Positions 52,156 through 64,000 of a DNA stretch of 64,000 bases are shown one piece after another. The notes under the pieces were generated by a model. That model did no database searches. It worked only from the letters and a program-made list of their open reading frames with translations, and was not told the DNA's origin. Positions within the stretch are counted from its first letter, which is position 1, and each line of letters opens with the position of its first letter. Both the position numbers and the translations under genes were made by a program. Source of the stretch: Epiperipatus broadwayi (Eukaryota; Onychophora; Udeonychophora; Euonychophora; Peripatidae); the NCBI GenBank assembly GCA_028023455.1, contig JAQFVV010012394.1:20976353-21040352 (forward strand). The letters run 5' to 3'.

Positions 52156-54811
52156 ACATATAAATAATATATACATTGCTACACTTAATGCGCATGACCT
52201 AAAGTTACATATAAAAATTACACAGTTAACACTGATTCTAAAAATCAGAATTGCAGCATATTTGTCTAATAGAAATAAAAATTTCTTCCATCATCTTAGT
52301 CAGCTATCATTAATGCTCTAAATACAGACCATATATCATACATACACAGGCATCAGACTAAAATTGTGTGTAGGAGATCTGATAAGGACAAAAATTACCC
52401 TAATAAAAGTAAACATAGTACACATATCTGTTAATGCAATTATCCTCCTTTTTAATCATTAGTCACAGCAATTTTACCTCATATCAATAGCTCACAAACT
52501 GAAGAACCAAAGATTTAACCAAAAAACTCCTCATTGCCCAAACAAATGTCTTACACAGACATAAAAAACTATCTTTATGGTGACTTCAACTGCTCTTATA
52601 ATGTATTAACATATATGATATAATATAAACTTAATCATTCTCATCTGATACTGCTTTCATCTTTGTACCATCTCAAGGCAGTATCATTTATTGAAGGGCG
52701 ATATTCAATTTTCATTAATCTTTTTTTTTTTTTTCATCTTTATTTGATTGTAAAACTTCAATCTATCTATCCAGCACTTCATTTTCAAATCACATGTTCA
52801 TGACTCTCAAATTATACAAATTTTAAAAGAATACATAATGTATAAGTTTACATTTAAGTGACAGGCTCTTATAGAATTTAAATTAGTATAAATGACTTTT
52901 GAATACAATAATTTCATGTCATCACCATTATCAACTGCAATACCTTTCTCCAGTTGAAACTTGGTTATTTATTGAAAATCTTAAAAAAAAAATGCTGCTC
53001 CAAATGATTAATAAGTTATAACTCAGATAATCTCATAAACCACATTTTAAAGAAATAGACATATCCCTGAAAAACAACTTGTAAATGAATGATGCCAAAG
53101 TTTTTTATAAATTGCAAAATGCAGAAAACCAACTGATCACACTTTACAACCAGAATACAATAACATATAGATTAAAGAAAAAAAATACCAAATATCTTAA
53201 TGCTTGCAAGAACCAATGTAAATTATTCATGATCAATTCTATCTTAAACTTGATATTCTCCTTTCTGGAACCAATGTTGATATGTAAAATCTTGAACACC
53301 TAAAGTCTAGTCTAAAAGCAACTGACCAATATCTATTTACTACCCAATTATTCACTATAGTAACATAATATCCTCAATAAAATTTCATTACAAACAACAC
53401 ATATACCAAGAAATCATGCACCTTCAAACACAAACCTCTCTAGCTGCAGATCTTTTCCCAGCTAATGTCTACAGACAGCTAAGTAATGATAGATTGATCA
53501 GAGTTAATCTTTTCTATCTGTGTAAGCTATTAATATCTAGTTTCCATTTATTCACTAAATATTAGACAGTGTGTTGTCTATGTGAAATTAATTGTGTTGT
53601 CTGGATTTCCTAAATGTCTAAAAAAGTAGTTTTTTTCTATTATTAGCCGTACAGTATAGCTTTATAAAAATCTTTTGCATTGAAGCATATGTTGACAATC
53701 AAATAAAACAGTTTTATAGAAAAAAAGATTATAAATTAGTTAATATTTCCCAGAAAGTATTAACTTTTCTTAATATATTTTTTGTTCTATAAAAATGTTT
53801 TGTATTATTATTAACAACTCAATTGCTATATTAAGAAATCAAAAGGAACCAATGTTTTTTTCTGGCATTTTGTAAGCTTAATACAAATAGTTTTAAAGCA
53901 TATACAAAAAGTTTTTTCATCTAATACTTATATACAATCATCTATACACAGTATATAAAAAGAAATAGTTTAAAAATATATATCTACTTGTAAAGTATTA
54001 CCTACAATATCTTCTGGAAGTTCTAAAAATATATGTTTAAATATTTCAAATTAATATAATGTTTGTACAATAAACAAAAAATATATAAATGCAACAAAAT
54101 AAGATCATTTACAAAACAAAAAAAAAAAACTTTAAATTAAAGAAAAATATTAATCAAATTTCGATAAAGTTTGGTCTTTTATTTAAACAAAGAAGACAAT
54201 TGATTGGCTTGTTTGAACTGAAGAAAATTGTTTATTGATAAATCAGTAAAAAAATAATCATCCCTGGTATTGAAATATTTAAAGAAATCTTCAAAATTAG
54301 TGAGTAGAAGAGACATGCGAACATTTTTTTCCAAATTCTCTCCGAAAGCTATAAAATAAACAATATTTTTTGAAAATTTTCTAAAAGAGATTTTCAAACA
54401 CTTGAGAAGCATTATACTAATATAATGGATCATTTGAAAAAATAAATACTACCTTTTACTACATTATTTTAATTATATTTTTAATGACATTATATGGTCG
54501 ATATATGTATGCAATTATATGCAGAATTTGGAAGTTCTCGTACCTGTCATTAATGAAAGTGAGAACTTTAGAATAATTATATCTAGAATTTGAACAGATA
54601 CATAACATTAAATTTTTTATCGATATACAGCCAAAACAATAATAAGTATTTTTTTATTGGCATCATTCATTGTTATTTATTTTCGTCTACATTTTGTTGT
54701 AAAAAAAAAATAATTCACCAAGGATCTATATTTAAAGTGAGAAAGGGGAAATCCTATTTATAATTTTAAAGTCGGAGAGTTTGTTTTGAATTATACTGTA
54801 CATGAATGAGG
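52156..54811. other. AT-rich noncoding stretch
   Basis: No gene seen. The frames at 53085-53303 (plus) and 54179-54433 (minus) lack recognisable domains. Confidence 0.5.
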
Positions 54812-54914
54812 TAAAAAAAAATCAAGTCAGATATCACATGACCTAATATAAACTAGCTTGTATTATAAATGTTATATAAAAAGCTCATGTGACATTTGAC
54901 TTGATTTTTTTTTG
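54812..54914. repeat. Inverted repeat, MITE-like
   Basis: Arms taaaaaaaaatcaagtcaga and its approximate complement (gacatttgacttgatttttt) of about 32 bp enclose a ~38 bp centre; a few mismatches occur. No target duplication was identified. Confidence 0.7.
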
Positions 54915-54974
54915 TTCTAATTTTATTTTTTTCTATTAAAGCTTTTGTGACTTTATATTGCTAAAGCTATTAAT

Positions 54975-55200
54975 ATATGGTGTATCTGAACTTAGTTCAG
55001 TCCCATATGGCTATTTAAGCTAGATAGCTGGATTGGAAAACATATAAATGTCTGAAATGTTCAGATTTTCTACTTAATCATTATCCATTAGATAAAGTGT
55101 TGGACTTGTCCTGGTATTTTTAATCTAATTCTTGAATATCCTAGCACCTCACTGAGGAAGCCAGTAGCAGAAAACAATCTGGGATTATGAATATTCTGCA
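54975..55200 (+). mobile_element. Old relic of the hammerhead-unit family
   Basis: Segments in order match the plus-strand units of the 17.9-18.2 kb array: ctgaacttagttcagtccca with catatggctat, then ctagatagctggattgg, aaatgtct, and a degenerate hammerhead at 55147-55184. Divergence is high and no tandem partner is present, so this looks like a single old copy. Confidence 0.55.
55147..55184 (+). ncRNA. Degenerate hammerhead motif
   Basis: The first core box reads CTGAGGA (55152-55158) rather than CTGATGA; GAAA at 55170-55173 is kept; stem II has only two pairs (GC/GC); stem I has four pairs (CTCA/TGGG); the cleavage site is ATC. Not expected to be active. Confidence 0.4.
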
Positions 55201-56030
55201 AAGTTAAGAGCTTATTTGCAAGTTCTTTATATAAAATAATGAATAAGAAATGAAAACAATCACCAAATAACATAAAACTTGGCTTTCTTATTCTATACAT
55301 TCAGAATGCCTCATGGAAATAGTATAAAATGGTTATATTTTGCATTTTAAATCAAAAAATTTGGAAGTTAATTATTATTAGTAAGAAATTTGTGTGACAT
55401 TTTAATCATTTTTATTGTAAATGTCTGCAACATTTATGTTAACAAGTATATGGTAAAAAAGTTGTAATAAGATTTTTATTAATTAATATTAAGTTATTTC
55501 TATAATTTATAATGATAACACTAATGTATCATTTAATGTGTTTCAAAAAAATAAAAAGCTTAAGGATTTATTATTTTTAAAATTAAACATGAAAATATGT
55601 TCCTAAATCTAATTCAACAGCGACTACTAGTAACTCTACCGATCTTGGTACTATTTTTGCCCACATAAAATATGATTTTCAGAATGTTTTTTTTTAATTT
55701 TTTGCTTGAATAATATAGAGACTTTGATTTAGTAAGGGATGTTTAAAAACCTATAGTAAAATAAAAAAAAAACCTAAGAAATTATCGTAATATGTGGTTA
55801 TCAACTTAAGAGTATGATCACTTTTAAATATTTTGATAGTATTTTAAGTAGTTAGGAGATATTAAATATTATAGTATAATATACATTGCATATACATATA
55901 ACGGTATTTAGTCAAGTGAAAAAATAAGATATGTCATAGCAGTAATATAATCATAGCAATTATATTAGCTGTATACCAATAAACACATCCTATCTTTTAA
56001 CTATGCTGACTGATTCAACTTTTGTGTTAA
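55201..56030. other. AT-rich spacer
   Basis: Nothing coding seen; the minus-strand frame at 55088-55300 overlaps the hammerhead relic and is not a gene. Confidence 0.5.
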
Positions 56031-56043
56031 TATTCTTGATTTT

Positions 56044-56150
56044 GTCAAGCATTGGTGGTCGAAACGTCAGCGACAGCTGCTTTACAAGCAGTTGTCCTGG
56101 GTTGACGGGTTCACTTCCCGGCTGATGCTATGACACATGAGGAAAAAAAG
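56044..56150 (+). mobile_element. tRNA-derived SINE, copy 2
   Basis: The element starts GTCAAGCATTGGTGG. It has an anticodon-arm-like CTGCTTTACAAGCAG (TAC at the anticodon position, as in tRNA-Val), CCTGGGTTGACGGGTTCACT containing a B-box-like GGTTCACTTCC, and ends ATGCTATGACACATGAGG plus a short A tail. An exact 13 bp duplication, tattcttgatttt, flanks it at 56031-56043 and 56151-56163. Ends and anticodon arm match the copy at 27451-27547. The extra-long variable region, A tail and flanking duplication show that it is a retroposed SINE rather than a functional tRNA gene. Confidence 0.85.
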
Positions 56151-56163
56151 TATTCTTGATTTT

Positions 56164-57970
56164 TACTTTATTTGTGCTTCATTCTACATTTTATCAATAT
56201 AATTTGATAACAAAAGGAAGACCATCGGCTGCCTAAACTCTAACTTGCATGCACACTGTTGAAGTTTACCAAACTATTTTAAAGAAATCTCTACATGAAA
56301 AAAAAAGCCTAAGCATTAAATAATTCCAAGAACATGCTTTAGATAAAATGGTATATCAGAGTAGACAAATTTCTGCCTGTCTAGGAAATTGCTAAAAGAC
56401 AGTATAGTGATTTGGAAAGAAATATGATAAAATAAATCAAATAATGCATCCCATCGATATTAGCTCACTTGAAAACGCTCACAATAAACTGTAAAATCCT
56501 GACTACAAACATTATGATGTGATATAATAATTAAAAAAACTGCTAATCAATTAAACTGATATTATAAAGTATCTATTAATTAATTATATTATATTAGGTA
56601 TATACTATTTATGTGTGTATAGTAATCTATTTAAGCGATTGATTTAAGGAGGAAGTGGATATTTTGTTAAAAGAAGTTACATCATTTGTTATTTAATGTA
56701 TATTTATTCTTGCTGTGTTTAAAGCAGCTAAAGTGTAAAATTCACTTTATTTTTCCTTTCATATATGTGATTATTTTAATAGGAGTAAAAATAATAAATA
56801 TAACGGTAATTAACTATTACAGACTATATATAATAGTTAATTACTGTTATATTTATTATTTTTGTTATTACAGTGGTTTATAATTAATGGTCAATATATT
56901 TATATGTGATTATTTATATAAATGACTAGTCAAAATTTTATCTCTTCTTAAACAAAAGCGATGATTTTCATTTCGTATTGAAATTGTCAACGAATAATGT
57001 AATTTAAGAGAAAATAACCTTTAGTAAGTAATGATTATTTTAAATATAAGGAATTTGTATGTGTGTAAGAGTATTTAATTTGAAGTGTCCAAGAATTAAA
57101 AATAATAAATGCTAGTATAATTTTTGGAGTTTTTAAGTTAAATTACACATTATTTTAATCTCATTTGTGTTTATTTTATGCACGAATCAACCCCGTCACC
57201 TTAATTACCATGAATTATATTTTATGTGCACTTATAATATAAATGCAGTTATTTAGATTGCCTGTTTGAATGGTTAAAATATATCTATATAATAAATTTA
57301 TTCATCATTTCATTTTTAAAATTCGAGTTCATATTCATCAGTTAAAGAAGTTATTAAAAAAGGATTTGTTTTTAAAGTGACCATTTTATAGAATTATCAT
57401 TATAATGAATATATATTTGTTATAAAAATCTCATAATAGATATGCAGCTGACTCAACTATAAAGCTACAGATAGCTGAATAAATGTATTATATTTGTGAG
57501 GGTTGGACTCCCATGTAGTTATATCCATGGTGTATTAAAGATTTGAAATTTTATTTAATGGCAAGGGTACTCATTCATATTATTATGTTGATATTATAAA
57601 GTGTTTAAAAGGTTAATGATTCAAAATTAATCCCAAAAAAATACAATTGCTAGTATAATTTTATATTTGTTTTCCAGGACATGCATGTGAATCTTGAGCT
57701 GAAAGATAGTTGAGAATTGACTATTAAATAAATAATTACCATTTACTTAAATTTATTAGATGAAATTATAACCATACAGACCATCAAATTGTAAATTAAA
57801 TTTTAGGTACTAATAGTATTTAATAAATTCCTGATACTATATAGTCAGTTGTATATGTATTGTAAATGCAAAGAAAAAATATATTGGATGACAATTATAA
57901 TAGATGTAAATAAATTGTCAAAATAAGAGTCATAGATCCATGACCCCATTCTCTTAAGCTTGTAAGTTAT
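56164..57970. other. AT-rich noncoding stretch
   Basis: No gene recognised. It contains the near-perfect palindrome at 56787-56863; the frame at 56686-56883 runs through that palindrome and is not convincing. Confidence 0.5.
56787..56863. repeat. Near-perfect 33 bp inverted repeat
   Basis: Arms aaaaataataaatataac(g)gt... and their complement differ at one position and are separated by 11 bp. As RNA it would form a long AT-rich hairpin. Confidence 0.85.
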
Positions 57971-58205
57971 AAACAATGAGGATTGCCAATTCCTCAACAA
58001 GCTTTGTGATAAATGCTTAGCTAGAGAAAGCATTTAAAATATCTCTGTCTGAACCTATCATAGCACCTCTCTGAGGAGTGCCAGAGCACAAAACGATGGT
58101 CAGAGGTTGGGGGGGGGGGTCCTGACAGAGATATTTTAAATGCTTTCTCTAGCTAAGCATTTATCACAAAGCTTGTTGAGGAATTGGCAATCCTCAATGT
58201 TTATG
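57971..58205. mobile_element. Palindromic element with a degenerate hammerhead in its loop
   Basis: Arms of ~77 bp (57971-58048 and 58123-58202) are nearly identical in inverted orientation, for example gctttgtgataaatgcttag. The ~74 bp loop holds a hammerhead-like motif (58066-58106) and a run of ten G. The gataaatgctt(a/g)g segment about 60 bp before the motif also precedes the ribozymes of the 17.7-18.2 kb units, linking the families. Confidence 0.75.
58066..58106 (+). ncRNA. Degenerate hammerhead motif in a palindrome loop
   Basis: CTGAGGA (58071-58077) replaces CTGATGA and AAAA replaces GAAA. All helices remain: stem I CCTCT/AGAGG, stem II GTGC/GCAC, stem III AC/GT, cleavage site GTC. 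The retained helices with altered core bases indicate descent from a ribozyme that is probably inactive now. Confidence 0.5.
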
Positions 58206-60216
58206 TAAATAAATTGTTTTGTTATTGTTTAAATAGTGTGTCCATAATTTCTTTATATATGAATTATCTGATCTGTATATTAATTCCATGTAAATAAATA
58301 AATTATATGTGCCTGTATATTTTCTAAAAGTATTATCAGTTCATGTCCAAATTAATTAAAGTACATTGAAAAGCAGTTACATATTAATATTTTTAATATT
58401 ATTTTTTTGTAATCATATCTAATTAAAATAGAAAATAAAAACAATATTGTAGTCTGTCTAATATTTAAAAAGAAATTCACATGCATTAAAAATAAATTCC
58501 AATATTATTGGTTTCTGAAAATAGTATTTTTAAAAAAGAAATCTTTACAATCAAGAGAAAATAAATGTTTATTCATTTATAAAAAATAAACTTTTACAAT
58601 CAAGAGAAATTAATGTTTGTTTCTATTTCTATTCTAATTCATTAACACTTTTTAGAATAAGCTTTTTAAGAAAAAAATATCAATCTACTGAATTAAAATT
58701 AATGTGTTTGAAATTTGGTTTGTCAACTCCATTATACTAAAAAAATTATTGTTATATGTTGTTATTGATTTCTAATGCATGTGCAAAATTTGAAGGAAAT
58801 CGATTTGATAGAAGTATGTTAAAATTGTTTACAAAATTTATTTTAAACAAACAAGCAAAGTTCCGAAGTTAAATAAAAGCATTTAAAATTATACATTTAT
58901 AATAGAATTTGTACTATCATTACCTTCCCTATTACAACTTCTATGGATATTATTTTGGTTGATTTAATTAATAATGTACTAAACACAATAACAGTGTGAT
59001 TCAATGAGATGGGACACATTTAGATCACATACTTTAAGTCTTCTTTTCTTCCATGGTACAGCAAAAGAATTGCTAAATCTTTGCCTGATAAAACTATTCT
59101 TTTGTATCCAGTTTCTAAATCAATTCATTAGTGTATATACTATTTTATGTAAATGTTAAAATTCATAAGTCTCAATAGGTGATAGCTCTCTCAATTTTGA
59201 AATGACTTGAACTAAAAAAAATAAACATTACAATTAGAAATACTATGAATATGACTGCACACACAATTACATCATTGCAATTGTCATAGAAAGATAATGG
59301 ATGGTAGAGAAGGCAAAAAGATTTTTTATAACAGAAACAATACATGATCTTTTATGAAACAATTTACTAACAGGAAGTACTCATGATTAGCTACTATTTG
59401 TTGTTAATCATAGTTATCTCTCATATATGAATGTTATTATTTTATCCAGTGTTTGTTGATTCCATGAACAGCCTAAATATAGTACTTGTCTTAACTGATA
59501 TTTTCTTAAAACCTTATTAACTTTGTCAATGCCTCATTTTATAAAATACCTCATAGGTTCTAGACATTTTGGAATATTGGACACATCAGTCCTACAATTA
59601 ATTTCAAATAAAAATCATATTTTTATTATTAATACATATAGTTCATCTGGCAATTTTTCACATATTTAATTAATAAAATAGATAAATTCTGACAAAACCT
59701 CATAAATAAATGACCATAATTATTAAGGGAGATGATTGGAATGTGAAAATTTTATATAATTTAAATGAAAATTTCCAAATACCTAATATCCATGTTATTT
59801 GAAACTGTATGAAACAGAACAAGTGTATAAAATTCCTCAATCAATAATCTTTGTGAATAGAGGAAAAGTGAAGAATGTACAAAAAAGGAACACACTCTTA
59901 TAACTTAGAATAAAATGCTCTGACCATATATAAATATCTATTTTTTGTCCAATAAACCGTTTTATATGTCTACTGACTAAACATTAATTAAAACATTTGT
60001 TTAGCATCACTTAGCACAACAACAAAATGGAAAATACCAATTTTTTTCAGTGTTTGTAAGTCTAAATAAGATAATTACAAATTACATAGGCACAGTTTAT
60101 TATCAAATAATCTAGGCTATATTACATCATCCAACAAAAAAATTGTATTACTATTTATATATTTTTAAACATTTATATTATACCTCTTTGTGTATCTTGT
60201 GAAGGACGCATTGCTT

Positions 60217-60221
<5 letters not shown>
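58206..60221. other. AT-rich noncoding stretch
   Basis: No gene or known repeat recognised. Imperfect duplicates of tttacaatcaagagaaa occur near 58545 and 58593. Confidence 0.5.

Positions 60222-60265
<44 letters not shown>
60222..60265. repeat. (TA)n microsatellite
   Basis: About 44 bases of TA. Confidence 0.95.
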
Positions 60266-60268
<3 letters not shown>

Positions 60269-62915
60269 AACCAGTTGGATTACATAGACACACTAATATA
60301 GTGTGTATGCATAAATATATGTGTAAAATAAAGGAAAAGTAGAAATAAACACAGACAAAAATTATAATAGATATTTTCTACATTCATTGAAATAAAATAA
60401 AAAAAATAATAATAACTCTGATTTAAAATATTGTTTTATAAATTAAACTTTTAAAAGGTCTGAACAAATATAAATATTGCATTATTATTAATTATTACTC
60501 CGATTTTGAAATTTAAAAACACCTATTGTACTTTTGAAATTTTAATTAATTAAACAAAATTTTTATCTATTACAAATCCTCTAAGTAAAAACATGTATAT
60601 GTTTTTAAAGGGATTAGTGAGATAAAAATAAAATTCTGTTTTTAATCAAGGTGTTGTTATAACACCTCAGATGATTTTATAAAAAGAGCTGATAAAAAAT
60701 ATCAGCCAGTCTGGATAGTGATTTTGAAAAGAACAGTTCTGCTTGCAGTTTTGTAAAAGTTGGTCAGAAGTGTTTTTAATATTTTAAGCAGTGACCAACT
60801 AGGCCAACTGCAAAGTCAAGATAGTGATTTTTGAAGAGAGCAGTATGTTGTTGGCTGTAGCAGAGATTGGGAAGAATTGCTACTATGAACTAATATGGCT
60901 GAAGGCAGGACAGGAGATTCAAAGCTGCTACTATTTTCCTTCACAGGAGTTTTGATTTACTTGAAGCTGGGTCACTTCTGAATCAATAGCCTGAAAAATG
61001 AAGACAAAATAGCTAGCAGAATTATACAAAACTCCTATGAAGATCTAAGGACAGTCCACTGCCTTATAGTTTACTGCAGAGATTTGATTCATGAAGCCAG
61101 GGTTACTTCAAATGGATCAACTAGCTGCTTAAATATGTTCTAGAAGACAGCTTGACAGTTGCTTGAACTACAAAAAGAATCTCCTGGTATGCCAACAAAT
61201 TAATGGAATTATATACTTTTACCTGATGATGACAATAAACCCAGATTGCATTTTTCTAATGGACCAAACGAACCGCTTTGCTGACTAAATAATTACATAT
61301 ATGCTGATGTATCTAAATGTGGGGAACCACGGATAAACACATTGCACAAGTATACTAGTGAGTTGTATTTTTTAAATATTCCTTAAAACGACTTATAAAA
61401 TTATAAATTAATAACTTAAAGCAAAAAAATGTCTTCAAAGACGATTTGATATATATTTTTGAAGAAATTGTTTTGATAATTCCTTTAAAAAAATGACGTT
61501 AGAAGAATATATAACTTAAATGCAAGCATAATTTTGTTTGAATTAAAATCAAAAAAAAAAAAGTTGTTAAACTTTATGAAAGAATTAAGCAACAGGATTC
61601 TATGTACTTTCAATATTGAATTAACTATGAAAAAATATAATATTATTGTGACAAGTTGAAATAGATAAAAGTCAGTGTGCGTATATACCCGCACACACAC
61701 ATATAAAATTTTAATATTTTTTTTGAATAAATGTCAATTCATTTTTTTTATTATAATAGTTGTATATTATAAATCGCGTGTCTGTGCACATATATATGTA
61801 ATCCATAGTAATAACATGAATTGTAGCTTGTAATTTTGTAAATTAATGTAACAATTCATATTTTGAATAGCAATGATGTAAATCACAAATGTAATAATTA
61901 TTTTATGTTTAATTGAAATGTCTTCATCATATACGATCAAACGCACGTCTGTGTATGGATATATATATATGCGTTTATAGAAGCTGATTAAGAAATAATG
62001 CAGTTAATGTAATAATTTGAATTTTGTAGTAATCTTGTAAATTACAGAGTGATGACTTTATTATTGTATACTTTTCAAAATCAGAACCCTTATAAGACCT
62101 TAATCACTTATTTTTTTGTTATTAATAAACTTGTATCTAATTGTTAAAATTGTATTCCATCATCTCTTGTTCACATACAGTAATAGAGCCTGTGTTCTCT
62201 GGGCTAGATTCGGACACAGATAAATGGGGATGTGTTTAGTGCTTTGGACATCCAGAGATGATCAATCATCATCTTGGTTGGTGCAAAAGAGGATACTCTT
62301 TAAAGCCCATACACCATATTTTATTTTAGTTCAGTCTTGTTAAAAATTTAAGTTTATAGTTGGCCAGTACAAGTGGCCTGAGCATTGATGATGATCAGCA
62401 TGTTTTAATGTCCCAGCATTATTGTTTAGATTTTCTGCTTATGTTTTCTAATGGATGGGAACTAAGCTGGTGCATCCAAGTTATGTTTAAATAATTGCCT
62501 AAGCTGGAAAAGGTTCAATAGTTAGCCTGGTCTACAGAAGACCCATTTTCAATCCAGTCACAAGGTTGACTGTTGATTTTCATTCTGATTTATTGTACTG
62601 ATTTGTTTATTCCCATCAATGATAATGATGGATGGTTATTTCTCTTGAATTGTACTTATTTTTTAAATTATAATGCTGGTTGACATATGATTGATGGTTA
62701 ATTATAATTTAGTTGCTCTTCTGAGTTAGCTGGCTGATCTTTCAATGCTCTCAGAGATTTTGATCTCATGTTCCCCTTAAATATTCTACTTATGGATACT
62801 TTTGTAAATTATTGATATTTGATTTTAAATGAACAGGCTCCTAGTTGATGACGATTTGCCATCACCCAGTTCAATTTCTTGTTCCTACCATCTTACCCTA
62901 CCACCCCATTCCGTT

Positions 62916-62917
<2 letters not shown>
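60266..62917. other. Noncoding stretch with duplicated modules
   Basis: 60680-61320 and 62150-62900 are less AT-biased than the rest but contain no recognisable coding domain. In the first patch, ggatagtgattttgaaaaga (60714) resembles a segment at about 60825, and a gaagctgggtcacttct segment (60962) resembles one at about 61096, so diverged internal duplications are present. The 62150-62900 patch ends at ccgttacaat plus a TA tract, as do the units at 45.1-45.3 kb. Confidence 0.4.

Positions 62918-62999
<82 letters not shown>
62918..62999. repeat. (TA)n microsatellite
   Basis: About 80 bases of TA; the Tyr-Ile open frame over it is an artefact. Confidence 0.95.
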
Positions 63000-63000
<1 letters not shown>

Positions 63001-63637
63001 CAAGAATTAATAAGACATTAAAGTTTGATGTTCAGGGTTCTCTGTTAGTCTGATCTATGCCAATAATAAAAGGAGCCACAAGAATGATAATAATAATAAT
63101 AAATGAACATTATAAAGAATGTAATTATAATTAAAAAATAAATTTTTAAAGGAGGCAAATCCTCAACTCAGTCTTACTAACTAGAAAAGCTCTTAATATT
63201 TACAGCATATATCACAGAGTAATTAGATTGTAATATACTCTTTCTCATAATAAAATTTCTTTTATTAGCTTCCCCCTCCCCCAATATATTACCATACATG
63301 TCACAGCTACTATTCCAACATCTTACTGTTATGACCAGATCCACATTTCAAGATTTAGATAAAAATAATAATGGTTTTTAAATCTTATTTGTTTATTTGT
63401 GCCATTTTTTTTCTCATAATAATTTTTTTTACATAAAATATAGTTTTTTCTTATTATTAAATTATGATATTAAGATCTCAGGATTCATTATAAATACTCT
63501 TAGCATTAAATTTCTCAGTATTTTGTTTTACTTCTAGGTTGTTAATCAAATAAATGGTATCCTAGTGAAAGATGTAAGGAGACATATACTTATTCCAAAG
63601 ATAATGTCTACTTACTATATACTAATAATAATATTTA
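63000..63637. other. AT-rich spacer
   Basis: No gene seen. Confidence 0.5.
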
Positions 63638-63823
<186 letters not shown>

Positions 63824-64000
63824 TAGTGTGGTCCTGCTGAGTAGCAAATCGAGCTCATTGATTATCGGCTCTAAGAAAACACTGACTGGCAAAGTCCTCA
63901 GAAAACTAAAATATATATATAATAAAACACCTGCTGATAAAAGTCAAAAGGTATACCAATTCATTTGGAGGGAAGTCTCATTCTGAAGATAAGCAAATTT

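Noticed and set aside
56059-56130. Functional tRNA-Val (TAC) gene
   Set aside because: The anticodon arm is convincing, but the variable region is too long, the T stem is imperfect, and the A tail with 13 bp flanking duplication marks it as a SINE.

Overview
This 64 kb window is AT-rich eukaryotic DNA with no convincing host protein-coding exon, rRNA gene or functional tRNA gene. It is crowded with transposable-element relics, long (TA)n microsatellites, palindromes and self-cleaving-ribozyme motifs. The combination (Penelope-like, RTE-like and ZBED-type hAT relics, a short tRNA-derived SINE, hammerhead motifs, abundant TA repeats) fits a metazoan, most likely a mollusc and perhaps a cephalopod. 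That assignment is inference: nothing here is diagnostic of species. The window is probably intergenic or deep intronic.

Layout. 1-5.7 kb: AT-rich noncoding DNA with a split direct repeat. 5.7-8.1 kb: a hammerhead-bearing block followed on the same strand by a decayed Penelope-like retroelement (reverse transcriptase, then GIY-YIG remnants). 8.6-9.5 kb: a long inverted repeat. 11.6 kb: a large TA microsatellite. 16.6-18.4 kb: an array of ~411-414 bp units, three in one orientation and the rest in the other, with a hammerhead ribozyme in each complete unit (retrozyme-like). 18.4-24.1 kb: a young, minus-strand, non-autonomous LTR retrotransposon with two 1,621 bp LTRs and one intact 220-residue coiled-coil/basic ORF, lying against the end of the hammerhead array. 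24.5-26.0 kb: a decayed plus-strand Gag-like reading frame. 27.5 and 56.0 kb: two copies of one tRNA-derived SINE family. 29.8-32.4 kb: a tract of higher GC, unassigned. 32.9-33.4 kb: a minisatellite. 33.6 kb: a palindrome carrying a hammerhead. 35.1-35.7 kb: a complex foldback. 45.4-46.3 kb: a 5'-truncated RTE-like LINE on the minus strand. 48.3-52.1 kb: a complete-length but decayed ZBED-type hAT transposon with terminal inverted repeats and an exact 8 bp target duplication. It contains a later 783 bp tandem/inverted element with an exact 14 bp duplication, and a well-formed hammerhead ribozyme. 54.8-58.2 kb: an inverted repeat, old hammerhead-family relics, a SINE and near-perfect palindromes. 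60-64 kb: noncoding DNA with TA and ATT/AAT tracts.

The unifying theme is a dispersed set of ten hammerhead-like motifs. Eight keep the catalytic core or miss it by one base; two are clearly eroded. Several share flanking modules and so look like one family of different ages. Because Penelope-like elements are known to carry hammerheads, and a Penelope-like relic lies beside one of these motifs, a plausible but unproven reading is that Penelope-type machinery spread the small hammerhead units. All calls come from reading the sequence; no database search or folding program was run.
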